Shown: positions 48,213 to 57,285 of the stretch, one piece after another
Numbering within the stretch: position 1 is the stretch's first letter
Layout of the letters: each line of letters opens with the position of its first letter
From: Siphonodentalium dalli
Lineage: Eukaryota; Mollusca; Scaphopoda; Gadilida; Siphonodentaliidae
DNA length: 64,000 nucleotides
NCBI GenBank assembly: GCA_032622095.1
Contig: CP136065.1
Coordinates: 20,452,134 to 20,516,133 of the forward strand
Reading direction: 5' to 3'
The notes under the pieces: model-generated
What the model was told of the DNA's origin: nothing
The model's database searches: none
The model's input: only the letters and a program-made list of their open reading frames with translations
Position numbers and translations under genes: made by a program

Positions 48213-48345
48213 TAATGCATGGCTTGGAGTTGACTATGCCAAAATAGTGGTCCTCGAGGAGGAATAGTCCACGAGCCGCAGGCGAGTGGACTATTCCTCC
48301 TCGATGACCACTATTTTGGCATAGTCAACGACAAGTCATGCATTA
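48213..48345. mobile_element. Hairpin MITE of about 130 bp
   Basis: AATGCATGGCTTGGAGTTGA pairs with TCAACGACAAGTCATGCATT, and CCTCGAGGAGGAATAGTCCA with TGGACTATTCCTCCTCGATG. The loop is CGAGCCGCAGGCGAG. Confidence 0.82.
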
Positions 48346-48375
48346 TTTATTATATTATATAGAACATTTGTTATT

Positions 48376-48665
48376 GTGTTGTTTTTTTTTTGTGTTTTTT
48401 TTTTGTGTTTTTGGTGCTGGTGTTGTTGTATTTGTTATTGTGATTTTTGTTGTGTTTTTGGTGCTGGTGTTGTTGTGTTTTTTATTGTGTTTTTGGCGGT
48501 GGTGTTGTTGTGTTTTTTGTTGTGTTTGTTATTGTGTTTTTGTTGTGTTTTTGGCGGTGGTGTTGTTGTGTTTTTTGTTGTGTTTGTTATTGTGTTTTTG
48601 GTGGTGGTGTTGTTGTGTTTTTTGTTGTGTTTTTTGTTGTGTTTTTGTTTTGTTTTTTGTTGTCA
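48376..48665. repeat. G/T-only minisatellite on the plus strand
   Basis: It is made of GTTGTTGTGTTTTTTGTTGT, GTTTTTGG-GGTGGT and similar blocks with almost no A or C. All three plus frames stay open for 80-124 codons with a Phe/Cys/Val-only composition, which is a composition artefact. Confidence 0.9.
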
Positions 48666-49570
48666 TTTGGATTATCTTCTGCAAATCTATGATCACTCAT
48701 TTCGACAGGTAAACTCAATAATTGAAGTAGCTGATATCAGCCGGTAAGTAAAGCAAACAGTGTCTCAGTATGCACATAATTAATTCCGGCTACGAAATCG
48801 GTCTTGAAAGAATTGAGTTACGAAAATATCATCGGAGAAAACAAATTAAATTCGAGGTGACATGAGCAAAATCTTGCGTTAACACCCAATTGAGCCAGAG
48901 ATAAATAAAGTGACGATTATATTACACATGTATATACGTTTATTAACTCACCATAACGAATTTACAGTATATAATCGAGAAAATTTGATCTTGCATCGAA
49001 GCGTGTTTTCTGGATTTCAACACGGAAGTGTCTACAATTATCATGCGTATTTGAAAACGAGGATCGCCCTTCGTCAAACCGGACCGAATGTGATTATCTA
49101 CCGGGAAATCGGTCTTTCGCGAAGTCTAATGATATACCGATATAGCAAAAACTACGTGTAATGCAGGAAACACACAGGATAGTTTCAGATTAACCGTGTG
49201 TTCAGGTGGCAATACGATTGTGCAAAAACATATTATGTTACTATAAATAGAAAAAGAATAGTAGGTGAGTAGGTGGGCTACTGGGGTACTATCGTAAAAT
49301 AGTATGGCAGTAGGCAGCCAATCAGATCGCGAGAAAGTTACGTGAGATATAATATAGTAACATAATATTACCACAAAACTACTATAAATTATATGTCGTT
49401 CCACCCGCTAACAGTACGGCAACATATTGTCGCTCTACCTGCCAAAGGATTAGGATTAAAGTGATGTGAAACACTCCGGAAGGGTAATCAAATAGAAATG
49501 GAGAATACTCTTGATGAAAGTAGTTATTTTTACGATTATTAATCCAAATTTACAACACACATCATCATAA

Positions 49571-49571
<1 letters not shown>

Positions 49572-49613
<42 letters not shown>
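49572..49613. repeat. (AT)n microsatellite
   Basis: About 20 uninterrupted AT dinucleotides, followed within 20 bp by a short GT run (49626-49639). Confidence 0.95.
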
Positions 49614-49614
<1 letters not shown>

Positions 49615-50618
49615 CCCGTCGTCTCTGTGTGTGTGTGTATAACTCCGTCGGTCACGCTTTTGGCGCGCTTATAACTTTTCAACCATGCCTGCATTGTGGC
49701 CCAAATTTGTACCATGGCCTATATTGTGTCTTAAAAGATGACTCACCAAATTTCATGCCGATTGGTCAAAGAAAATCTGGAATCTAACATGGTCCCCAAA
49801 TGCAGTATTTGCACTCAAGTATAGACACTATTTCTAATGATGTTTGTCGAAATGACATCATGTGACGTCGCACGCAAACCCACACTTGCTTTGCTATTGT
49901 AGATGAAACTTCCATGCGCTCCACCAAAGTGTTGTTGGAAATATGTGCTAAATTAATTTGTCAGTTCAGGTTCAGTGTGAATATAAGTAATGAAAGTTGA
50001 TTTTGTCGTGGAAATGCATGTAGTGGGGTGTAGAGTCGAGACTCGAACGTTCTACCATCGGTGGGAATGGGTGCCATAACATGATATTTTAATTTGCCAG
50101 TTCGATATGAACATAAGTAAAGAATGCTGTCTATGATATGAAAGTTGTGCATTGAGTGTGGAATCGAAGAAGTACCGATATACCTGGAAGATGGTGAATG
50201 GACACAACTCTGACCTCCCGCCAGTGGGTACCGTCAGTAGATTCCCGGCCCTCATTTAGAAAAACCATTCTCGGGCCGGGACTAATAATACAGTGTAAAC
50301 AATACTGCTGATGCTAATTAATGCTCTTTCAATCTTTAAGTTGAGTGCATAGCTAATAAGAATGTTTAAAAGATCAAAATGTGTGTGAATCGCGAGCTGT
50401 TTAAGATCATATATTTGCATACTAAGTGTGATTATCACTAAATCCAGCTTTCCGATTGGTCGGCGCCCGCGTGGCTAGTTGCAATTATTTCTCAGTGAAC
50501 GCGCAAGAGGCAATAACTGCAGCCTCATAATTACATCGACGCGTCGTTGGTTTTGGGCGCATTTGGACTCGCGCAGGATTGACTTAATAAATCATCGGGT
50601 TTCAATATAAAGAGAAAT

Positions 50619-50713
50619 TGTTTTTATGGAGTGGTCATAACTTGTATGTAAAACCCTTTGGGTTTTACACAAGTTATGACCACTTGCCTCACGGTTACAT
50701 CTCCATAAAAACA
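50619..50713. repeat. Short hairpin MITE
   Basis: TGTTTTTATGGAG pairs with CTCCATAAAAACA at the ends, and GTGGTCATAACTTGT with ACAAGTTATGACCAC inside. GTAAAACCC/GGGTTTTAC closes on a TTT loop. Confidence 0.75.
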
Positions 50714-51464
50714 GTCCACATGACAGTTAATCCTTATATAATGTGCATGAAGCACACAGAAGGGCCGAGCCGGATACGCCTCTCCTGCGAAATAAAGGTT
50801 CCCAAATGGATCTGGTTTCACTTAGTATATAGTAATAAATTAAAATATCTTGATCATTCCATATGTTCATGCATATATGTGGGTTGGAGAGAGAGGGGGT
50901 AGAAAATAGTGTTTTATTGAAATAATGTGTTCATACAAATGGGCCGCAGTGCAGGGGCCAGTGATCATTAGGCTGCATGCTGAATACAGTCTCAAAGGGG
51001 GATCTGTTTAAGATAAAAATGTACCGCAACCTCCCTTCATTGCTGAATAAAGGCTCCGGAATTGAGTACATTTCAGTTAGTGTATAGTAATATTTAAAGT
51101 GATGTGATGTTGTTTCGTTCAAAGTGTACATGCGACTAATAAAGTGTTCCCTCGCGCATCCAGTGACAAAAAAAGAGAAGCATGACCATTCCATTTCTAA
51201 TATAGAAATGAGAACTTGTTCATGACCGCGGACACTAGAAAGTAACAAAGAACATTTATATGCCCGTCATTTTGTGACAGGCAACCCCCTAGTATAATAA
51301 ATAAATGCAATGAGTCTCGATGGCGAAATTATTTGTGTTAGTTTATCACCCATTGTTGCATCCAGAGTAGAGATGTAAATATTTACAATAGAGCGTAGTT
51401 CAGACGATGTTTTCTATGGAGTTCAAATCTGGAAAAAGTATATCCAAAAATGACATAAACATAC

Positions 51465-51886
51465 CCCATAACTGGCAGGAGGATTGATAGTGACTGTTCC
51501 TTGAAACCATATGTTGCCCTGATTATACGATTTTGACCAGATTGGGTTAATGAAGGTCGTCTGTCTGTTATTCATGAAATACACATTGAGTGTTCCGATA
51601 TGGATGCCATACATATGATAATAGAACTGGACACATTTCGTCCCACCGTTGGTATTGGTGTACATCGGACTAATGATTCTAGCCGTGTCGTTCAGTCTAT
51701 GAGGTGCTGATGCTTCAGCATACACATAGTGGCCTCTCTGGGTGCCGTAAGTATGATCGAATCGTGGACCGGTGGACCCCGTTCCGGTGCTGCCGCTGTG
51801 GTATTTCCAGTCATGCTTGTCTGTTTTGTCTTGATGATAGTTACAGATTGTGGCCGCCTCAAAGTCGCAGACTGCTGGATTATTAT
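51465..51886 (-). CDS. Exon encoding most of a MAM domain
   Basis: The minus-strand exon runs from 51886 to 51465 (422 bp, about 140 codons without a stop). It starts after a GTATTTTATTGTAG acceptor in phase 1 and ends in phase 0 at GGG/GTATGT. The protein shows MAM landmarks in order: VCDFEAATICNYHQDKTDKH, then DWKYHSGSTGTGSTGP, RFDHTYG, GHYVYAEASAP, ARIISPMY, and KCVQFYYHMYGIHIGTLNVY with the WF-GTVTI strand, giving three of the four conserved cysteines. The fourth lies in the phase-compatible exon at 25659-25749. The product is probably a secreted or membrane receptor with MAM then SRCR modules. The preceding exon was not found in the 12 kb upstream, which is occupied by repeats. Because the exon is long, intact and spliceable, the gene is likely functional. 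Confidence 0.86.
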
Positions 51887-51932
51887 CTACAATAAAATAC
51901 AGTAGTTAGTAGAGAAATCAGAACGCAAAAAT

Positions 51933-52345
51933 CAAGCCTGCAAATAGTGTGTCTGTCATTTGTAAAATGAGGTCCCCAGAGGGAGAATTTAGCGTCACTA
52001 AATTCAGCCTCTGTGAACCTTATTCTGCTTAGGCCTCAACTGCTATGGGAGACATAGGATCAGATTGAATTTCCCCAGTTAAAGTTGGTGATGTTCACCC
52101 GTTAATCACCTCAATTATGTATTTTATCTTCTGCAAATTAGGGGATATAGAAACTTCCAGGAAGGGAAAAAGTAACTAAAAACAATGTTAATTTGAGACT
52201 ATAGATAATTCCAAGAAAATGAAGCCTAATTAGTCCCCAGAGGTAGAATTTGGTGATGTTAGCCTGCTGTGCAGGATAGCATCACTAAATTCACCCTCTG
52301 GGGACCCCATTCTGCAAATGACAGACACACTATTTGCAGACTTGG
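51933..52345. mobile_element. TIR/hairpin element of about 410 bp beside the MAM exon
   Basis: CAAGCCTGCAAATAGTGTGT followed by CTGTCATTTG at the left is mirrored by CAAATGACAGACACACTATT followed by TGCAGACTTG at the right. Next inside, GGTCCCCAGAGGGAGAATTT pairs with AATTCACCCTCTGGGGACC. Additional partial copies of the inner arm at 52005-52030 and 52233-52255 give a layered structure. It lies 47 bp upstream of the MAM exon acceptor. Confidence 0.8.
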
Positions 52346-53094
52346 CAAAATTTGTATGTGCTAAATGTAACACTACTGCTTTGATGATTTAGTTATTTCA
52401 TTTTCCGTTTTGTTTTGATGATATATCAGATTTATGGTGGCACAGACCCAGTATATTTCATAATGATTCAAATGTGCTTGCTTCATTGAGTGTAAACATA
52501 TTCTCATATCTTATCGAAATGGGCATGAACCGATCAGAATAGCATATTGAGATGTCCAACTCCAACCAAGCTTGAAAATCAGTCCCAGCCTCGTCTGGCC
52601 CAGACTGTGATGATCTTATCCACAACGCAATCACCTCGGCTATGGGGACATCCTTAGAATGAAGCACTTTCACCGAAAGTTGAGGAGTGCATCAGTCTGA
52701 ACATGGATTCGAATATAGAAACAGATCTACCATTATATTGGAACAGCACAATGCACTTCCTTCAAATTGTATCTGCGACCATACAATTACAGGTTCTGGC
52801 GTATAGATATATAATATCTAAGGAGGCACGGATGCACTATTATTTTTCATTTCATCGCTTCAAATGTTCTTGCTTCAGTAACAGAATGTTGGGTTATCTG
52901 CATTAAAATAAAAGGTCGCTGACAATAATGTCCCCCAACATAGGTAGCAGGTTTGTAAGGATTTATGCGTTTCAGATTCATATACTACAAACAGTAAGAA
53001 TTGATTAAACCAATATGCTACAAGGCATATATTCACTAAATATGTTGCACATCTTCAATGTGTCGAGAAATGGTCATCAATAACTCTAAAATGT
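52346..53094. other. Unassigned sequence upstream of the MAM exon
   Basis: A minus-strand frame at 52458-52673 (about 71 codons) has a protein-like composition but no recognised domain and no convincing donor. No gene is called. Confidence 0.4.
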
Positions 53095-53874
53095 GAAAGT
53101 TTCAATGACACTGTAGCTCAACTTTGTAAAGAAGGTAATTTTTTGTGATGCGCAATAAATAGAGAGATTAAAAAGGAGTGTAAAAAATGAGCAGTAAAGG
53201 ATTTAGTCATGCATACACAGAGTAAAATCCAAGACGGCTGCTGGCCCCAAAATGACTCGTTCCCATCTACATGTCATTATTAACATCCATGACAAATTTC
53301 ATGATGATCAAACTAAAGGTACGACCTGTAGCCCGTGCTAAAGGATCTAGTCATACAAAGAGTAAAATCCAAGATGGCTGCTGGCGGCCATGTTTTTTTG
53401 CCAAATGACCCCAAAATTAATCGTTCCAATCTACATGTCATTGTTAACATCCATTACAAATTTTATGATGATCAGACTAAAGGTACGACCTGTAGCCCGT
53501 GCTAAAGGATTTAGTCATACAAAGAGTAAAATGTTTTGGGCCGAATGCCCCCAAAATTACTCGTTCCCATCTACATGTCAATATTAACATCCATGATAAA
53601 TTTCATGACGATCAAACGAACAGTACGGATTGTAGCCCGTGCTAATGGATTGAATTTTGAAATCCAAGATGGCCGCTGGCCATGTTTTTTTCCGAATGAC
53701 CCCAAAATGAATCATTCCGGTCTAAATGTTGATGTCAACAGCTATGACAAATTTCATAATGATCCGACCAAAGGTACGACCTGTAGCGTGTATTGTTGAC
53801 GAATCACGCACACACATACACACATACACACGCACCCACGGACGACAAAGCGATGGAAAAGTAAAGTTGAGCTA
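53095..53874 (+). mobile_element. Pearl-like element with ~165 bp tandem core, copy 3
   Basis: The left end GAAAGTTTCAATGACACTGT leads into AGCTCAACTTTG. About four core units with CAAGATGGC or CAAGACGGC motifs follow, several with internal deletions, then CA-rich repeats. The terminal hairpin has lost its first half (GTAAAGTTGAGCTA remains). It carries the empty CCGG site (53717-53720) for the element nested at 19575. Confidence 0.78.
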
Positions 53875-54044
53875 AAAAGAAAGTCTGACCACATCCCAAT
53901 TAGCATCATGCGGAGAGACAGTCCTAAGGAGATTGCATACAAACCATTATTGAAATTGGTTCATAGTTGTACGAGTTATGAGGACGGATGGAAGGACGGA
54001 CACATGGAGGGAGAAAGTGTGACGGACGGACAGACGCAATCAAT

Positions 54045-54082
54045 CCAGTATACCCCCCATTTTCTTCAAAAGTCGGGGTATA
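54045..54082. repeat. TATACC..GGTATA hairpin, copy 6
   Basis: CAGTATACCCCCCATTTTCT is followed by AAAGTCGGGGTATA. It corresponds to the hairpin at 10188. Confidence 0.7.
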
Positions 54083-54291
54083 AAAAGGGGTGATAACTCC
54101 ACCAAAAAAAGTCCGACAGACGTGATAATCGCAGGTGCACAGGTTCCCATGGTGGTTGATGTCTGTGCCAAGTTTCACGGAAATTGATAAAAAAAATGAC
54201 TGAGAAAAACTCCGGACAAATTTGTGTCCACGGACGGACGATGGACGACGGACGGACGATGGACGGATGACGGACGGACAGACGAGCTGAC

Positions 54292-54333
54292 TCCAGTATA
54301 CCCCCCCCCCTAACTTCGTTGCGGGGAGGTATA
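54292..54333. repeat. TATACC..GGTATA hairpin, copy 7
   Basis: CAGTATACCCCCCCCCCTAA is followed by CTTCGTTGCGGGGAGGTATA. It corresponds to the hairpin at 10449. Confidence 0.7.
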
Positions 54334-54349
54334 ATGATAAATACATACA

Positions 54350-54402
54350 CCATTACTTCAATAATAATTAATATATAGTCTATATTATTATTAAAGTAAT
54401 GG
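54350..54402. repeat. AT-rich palindrome, copy 2
   Basis: ACCATTACTTCAATAATAAT is mirrored by ATTATTATTAAAGTAATGGT. It is the paralogue of 10504-10562 with fewer AAT repeats. Confidence 0.72.
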
Positions 54403-55208
54403 TATGTGTACTTATCAGCGGATTTTGATAAAAATCTTCCTGCGTAACAGTGCAGGCCTACTATCTAGATCTGTCAGTTTATTTCTAAAGCACTTGGATA
54501 GTCTTTATACACCGCCACGTGGAATGCGTAAATCTCCAAAAATGATCGGAGAGCAGCGCCGATTTGGGTATGCTCTTCGCGACTTGATTTTGAAGATTTC
54601 CCGATGGGTGGGGATGTATTGTCCGGGTAAAATATGATATTGTAGCACCCACTGATCACCTCTGTAAATATATAATAGTTCTACGACATGTATTCCCCCG
54701 ATACTGTAAAATTATATTACACTGACGATTTCTCATATTAGGATGATAGGCCTACAAAACATAAAACCCTGATACCCCGATAAAAGCCCGGAGTAATCCC
54801 GATACAGAAACTTTCCAAACAGCATGCAGTGTTGTTTTCGGATTATGATACTCCAAAATGAAAGTAAACGCCGAAAGAATCCCGATAGCTTATGTAAATA
54901 TTCCGAAACGTTCCCGATAATAATTTCCCGATAACTGTATATGCTATGGGGATTTATCAGGAAATAGGCTGGTTTCCCAATAGAAGTTTTGAGATGACGC
55001 CTTGCAGAACTTATGGAAGCTCCTATCCCTTATATGAACAGATAATTGGTAATCAATTAGACATAGTTACCTGTTATGTACTATTATAGACAAATGTACA
55101 TAACACAAATTATTGGAATTTATGGGTCACTCGCATTTATATAAGAGAATGCACAGCCTTGGGTTAAATGTGAAAGGTGGCCTGGACATGGAATACTTGG
55201 CTTAAGAG

Positions 55209-56316
55209 TAGGGTCCTGCGAATATTCGATTCGAGATTCGATTCGAAAGTCAAATTCGATTCGAATTCGATTCAAAATTTCCAACTCAAAATTTTGAATA
55301 TACACTGAAAACAAAAGTAGGCTGTTTACGGACAATTCAAGTACACACGTCGATCTTAGCTGTTTCTGTGCCAAATTATTCCCGAAAATTATGAATATAT
55401 GCAGCTTATAATTCTTTTTGTACATGGCGAACGCTCGCATGATATTAAATATAATTATAGCCATAAATTAGCCACTATAGGACGACTAAATACATCTGAA
55501 TTCTAGCTTTGAACATGGAAACCAAATGCTCGGAGATCACCGATGGACCGTCGACGCACGTAAATTGTAATAGCGATGAGACGGAGCAACCACTAGCGTT
55601 ATCCGCCGACTATACGTCTCAGATTCCGAGTTATGTAATATCGAAAATGTAAACAGTACGTAATCCCGGCGTCGAAAAATGCACGTAGGGGTGTTTTCTT
55701 TTGAAGTTGACTTTCAGTTTCGGAACGTTTCTTGAAACTTGACAATTTGTCGTCCGTTATTCATGTTTAGTTTAAACATGATAAAAGCTGCATGCAGTAC
55801 TGGAACTTACACGTGTGACGAATGCAACATGGTATATAAATCGCAAGCGTCTGGGACAAGACCCATCTAAGCATCCAGCACTACATAAACAGGCTACCCT
55901 GTTGCATCTTCAAGTTTATAACAACGGGTGTTTCCCAGATACAATTTGCAATTGTGCATGTACATGCGAACTCTAAAAATTGCGCATGATTTTAATTCCG
56001 ATAATCCGTTTAGTGGTTATATATTTAATCGTCGTGACGACCGCATGGACGTTTTAATGTTTTGTTTTCTCTCGACAATTCTCAATTGAAGTTAATAGTA
56101 TCAGGGACGATGGCTGATGGCCACATAAGTTATGATGGAACTTCCTGGAAGTTCATAGAACATTTCACAAATCGTGTAATCATTGACATTAAATGCCTAA
56201 TTGAGAATGCAACACACAGGTATGATTCGATTTGATATTCGATTCGATATTCGATTCGATTTTGTCGACTCGATTCGATATTCGATTCGATCAAAATCTC
56301 CAATTCGCAGGACCTA
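55209..56316. mobile_element. hAT-like element with 8 bp target duplication
   Basis: The ends TAGGGTCCTGCGAAT and ATTCGCAGGACCTA form a TIR. The flanks CTTAAGAG (55201-55208) and GTTAAGAG (56317-56324) match in seven of eight positions, the target-duplication length typical of hAT. Subterminal arrays of ATTCGATTCGA occur at both ends (55221-55275 and 56225-56295). The 1.1 kb interior is too short for a complete transposase but keeps a decayed BED-type finger at 55782-55890. It is a non-autonomous derivative of a hAT element. Confidence 0.83.
55782..55890 (+). pseudogene. Decayed BED-type zinc finger remnant
   Basis: In one frame the strand reads KAACSTGTYTCDECNMVYKS followed by QASGT. The CX2C pair and the YKS...GT segment are typical of the N-terminal DNA-binding finger of hAT transposases. 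The two histidines expected next (THLSIQH) appear only after a shift to another frame, and stops follow. Length and surroundings show an inactive relic inside the element at 55209-56316. Confidence 0.55.
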
Positions 56317-56324
56317 GTTAAGAG

Positions 56325-56801
56325 AGTCCAATTTAAGTTTACAATAATAATGTATCAAATTCTACCAAAAATATAGTATACAGATAGGCCACCTCACTGC
56401 TGACCCATTAATATCAATTATATAGCAGAGCTGTCAACAAATCACAAGAATTGTTTATGTTGAACACTGACTTCTCTATTAAACCAATACCAATTATAAT
56501 GACCTTAGACCATCTGAAGATATCACTCTACAGCACAGATGTCCAAGTCTACAGTTAATACCATGTGATGTTTATTGTTGAATATTTATTTTAAATTAGA
56601 TTAGCTTTCTTTATCAGATTATTTGCACATCGCTTGGCATAAGAGACATCAGAAAATAATATAGCCTTATCAATAGCTAAGTAGTCCAAAGGCATGGGAT
56701 AGAATTGGTGAATTGGGTTTAAAGTCGCTCCTAACAAATTGACCAGTACATAACACAAGATTATGGACAGATTTAAACCAAATTTGGTGTGGTGACTCGG
56801 G
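56325..56801. other. Sequence between the hAT-like element and the LTR retrotransposon
   Basis: No gene was seen. The last ~45 bp belong to the dispersed repeat that also occurs at 330-410 and continues after the retrotransposon at 61118. Confidence 0.5.
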
Positions 56802-56806
56802 GTACC

Positions 56807-56975
56807 TGTAACATTTAATGCTTAGCCTTAGAGACAATATAGCACCCACGAAGACAATGGACCATTCCGCTTATTTCATATATAACCTGATGCGTTAGAA
56901 TACACGTGGCTCTGTTCTCTATACATATCTAAATGCTTGATTAAATTCTATAACCAACTAAATCTAATCATTACA
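56807..56975 (+). repeat. 5' LTR of the Mag-type element
   Basis: It starts TGTAACATTTAATGC and ends CTAATCATTACA. It is 7 bp shorter than the 3' LTR because the GCTTTAT segment after CTTGAT is absent. It contains a CATATATAACC box at about 56877 as a possible core promoter. Confidence 0.95.
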
Positions 56976-56990
56976 TGGTGTCAGGATGGA
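56976..56990 (+). promoter_or_regulatory. Primer-binding site
   Basis: TGGTGTCAGGATGG follows the 5' LTR directly. The leading TGG is complementary to a tRNA 3' CCA end. The tRNA species was not determined. The gag start codon overlaps it at 56986. Confidence 0.7.
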
Positions 56991-57285
56991 AGGACTTCCA
57001 CCACCTAAGCCTCTAATTGTCGCAGATGGCTCCAATGTTGAAAAATGGGCACGCTTCAAACAATGCTTTGACTTGTATTTGACTGCATCAGGGGCTGATA
57101 AGAAGAGCGATGCTGTTAAAAAGGCTCTACTCCTGCATCTAATTGGTGACAAAGGGAGGACGATATTTAACACATTTGACGGCATTGTGGACGCTACGAC
57201 GTTTGCTGAACTGTTCAAAAAGTTCAATGATCACTTTATTGGGAAAGGCAATAAGACATTTGAACACACATATTCAGATCATTGA
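56986..57285 (+). pseudogene. gag: N-terminal part of Gag (Mag-type), cut by a frame break
   Basis: The frame starts at the ATG at 56986, ten bases after the 5' LTR, and encodes 99 residues: MEGLPPPKPLIVADGSNVEK, a W-x3-F-x9-L segment and the start of a capsid-like helical region (KKALLLHLIGDKGRTIF). It stops at 57283-57285. The capsid homology continues without a gap in the frame that begins around 57282 (-1 relative). The break falls inside the capsid region, not at a gag-pol junction, so it is probably an inactivating one-base loss rather than a programmed shift. Gag packages the element RNA and forms the cytoplasmic particle. Confidence 0.8.

Larger units (their letters stand above)
47404..51464. 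other. Intron sequence of the MAM-SRCR gene with simple repeats and hairpins
   Basis: Besides the items listed separately it holds imperfect direct repeats at 49950-50260 and 50740-51080. Open frames at 48910-49161, 49126-49404, 50618-50902 and 50931-51248 have no recognised domain. Confidence 0.5.
53875..55078. repeat. Segmental duplication copy C
   Basis: It matches 9053-9170 and, after a gap, 10110-11115. It contains the two GGTATA hairpins, the AT palindrome at 54350-54402, the TCCCGATAA-rich right end of the TIR-bounded unit (GTTTTGAGATGACGCC at 54988-55003) and 75 bp beyond, stopping at ATAGTTACCTG. That point corresponds to the splice donor of the SRCR exon at 11113. The SRCR exon itself is absent here. 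Confidence 0.83.

Noticed and set aside
48338-48747. Three overlapping frames of 81-124 codons rich in Phe, Cys and Val
   Set aside because: The tract is G/T-only DNA with no stop codons possible except rare TGA or TAG, so open frames are expected.
52458-52673. A possible extra exon upstream of the MAM exon on the minus strand
   Set aside because: It is protein-like for about 60 codons but lacks a usable GT donor at the end and a recognisable domain.
57282-57285. Programmed -1 gag-pol frameshift
   Set aside because: The break lies inside the capsid homology, not between gag and pol, and no slippery heptamer was seen.
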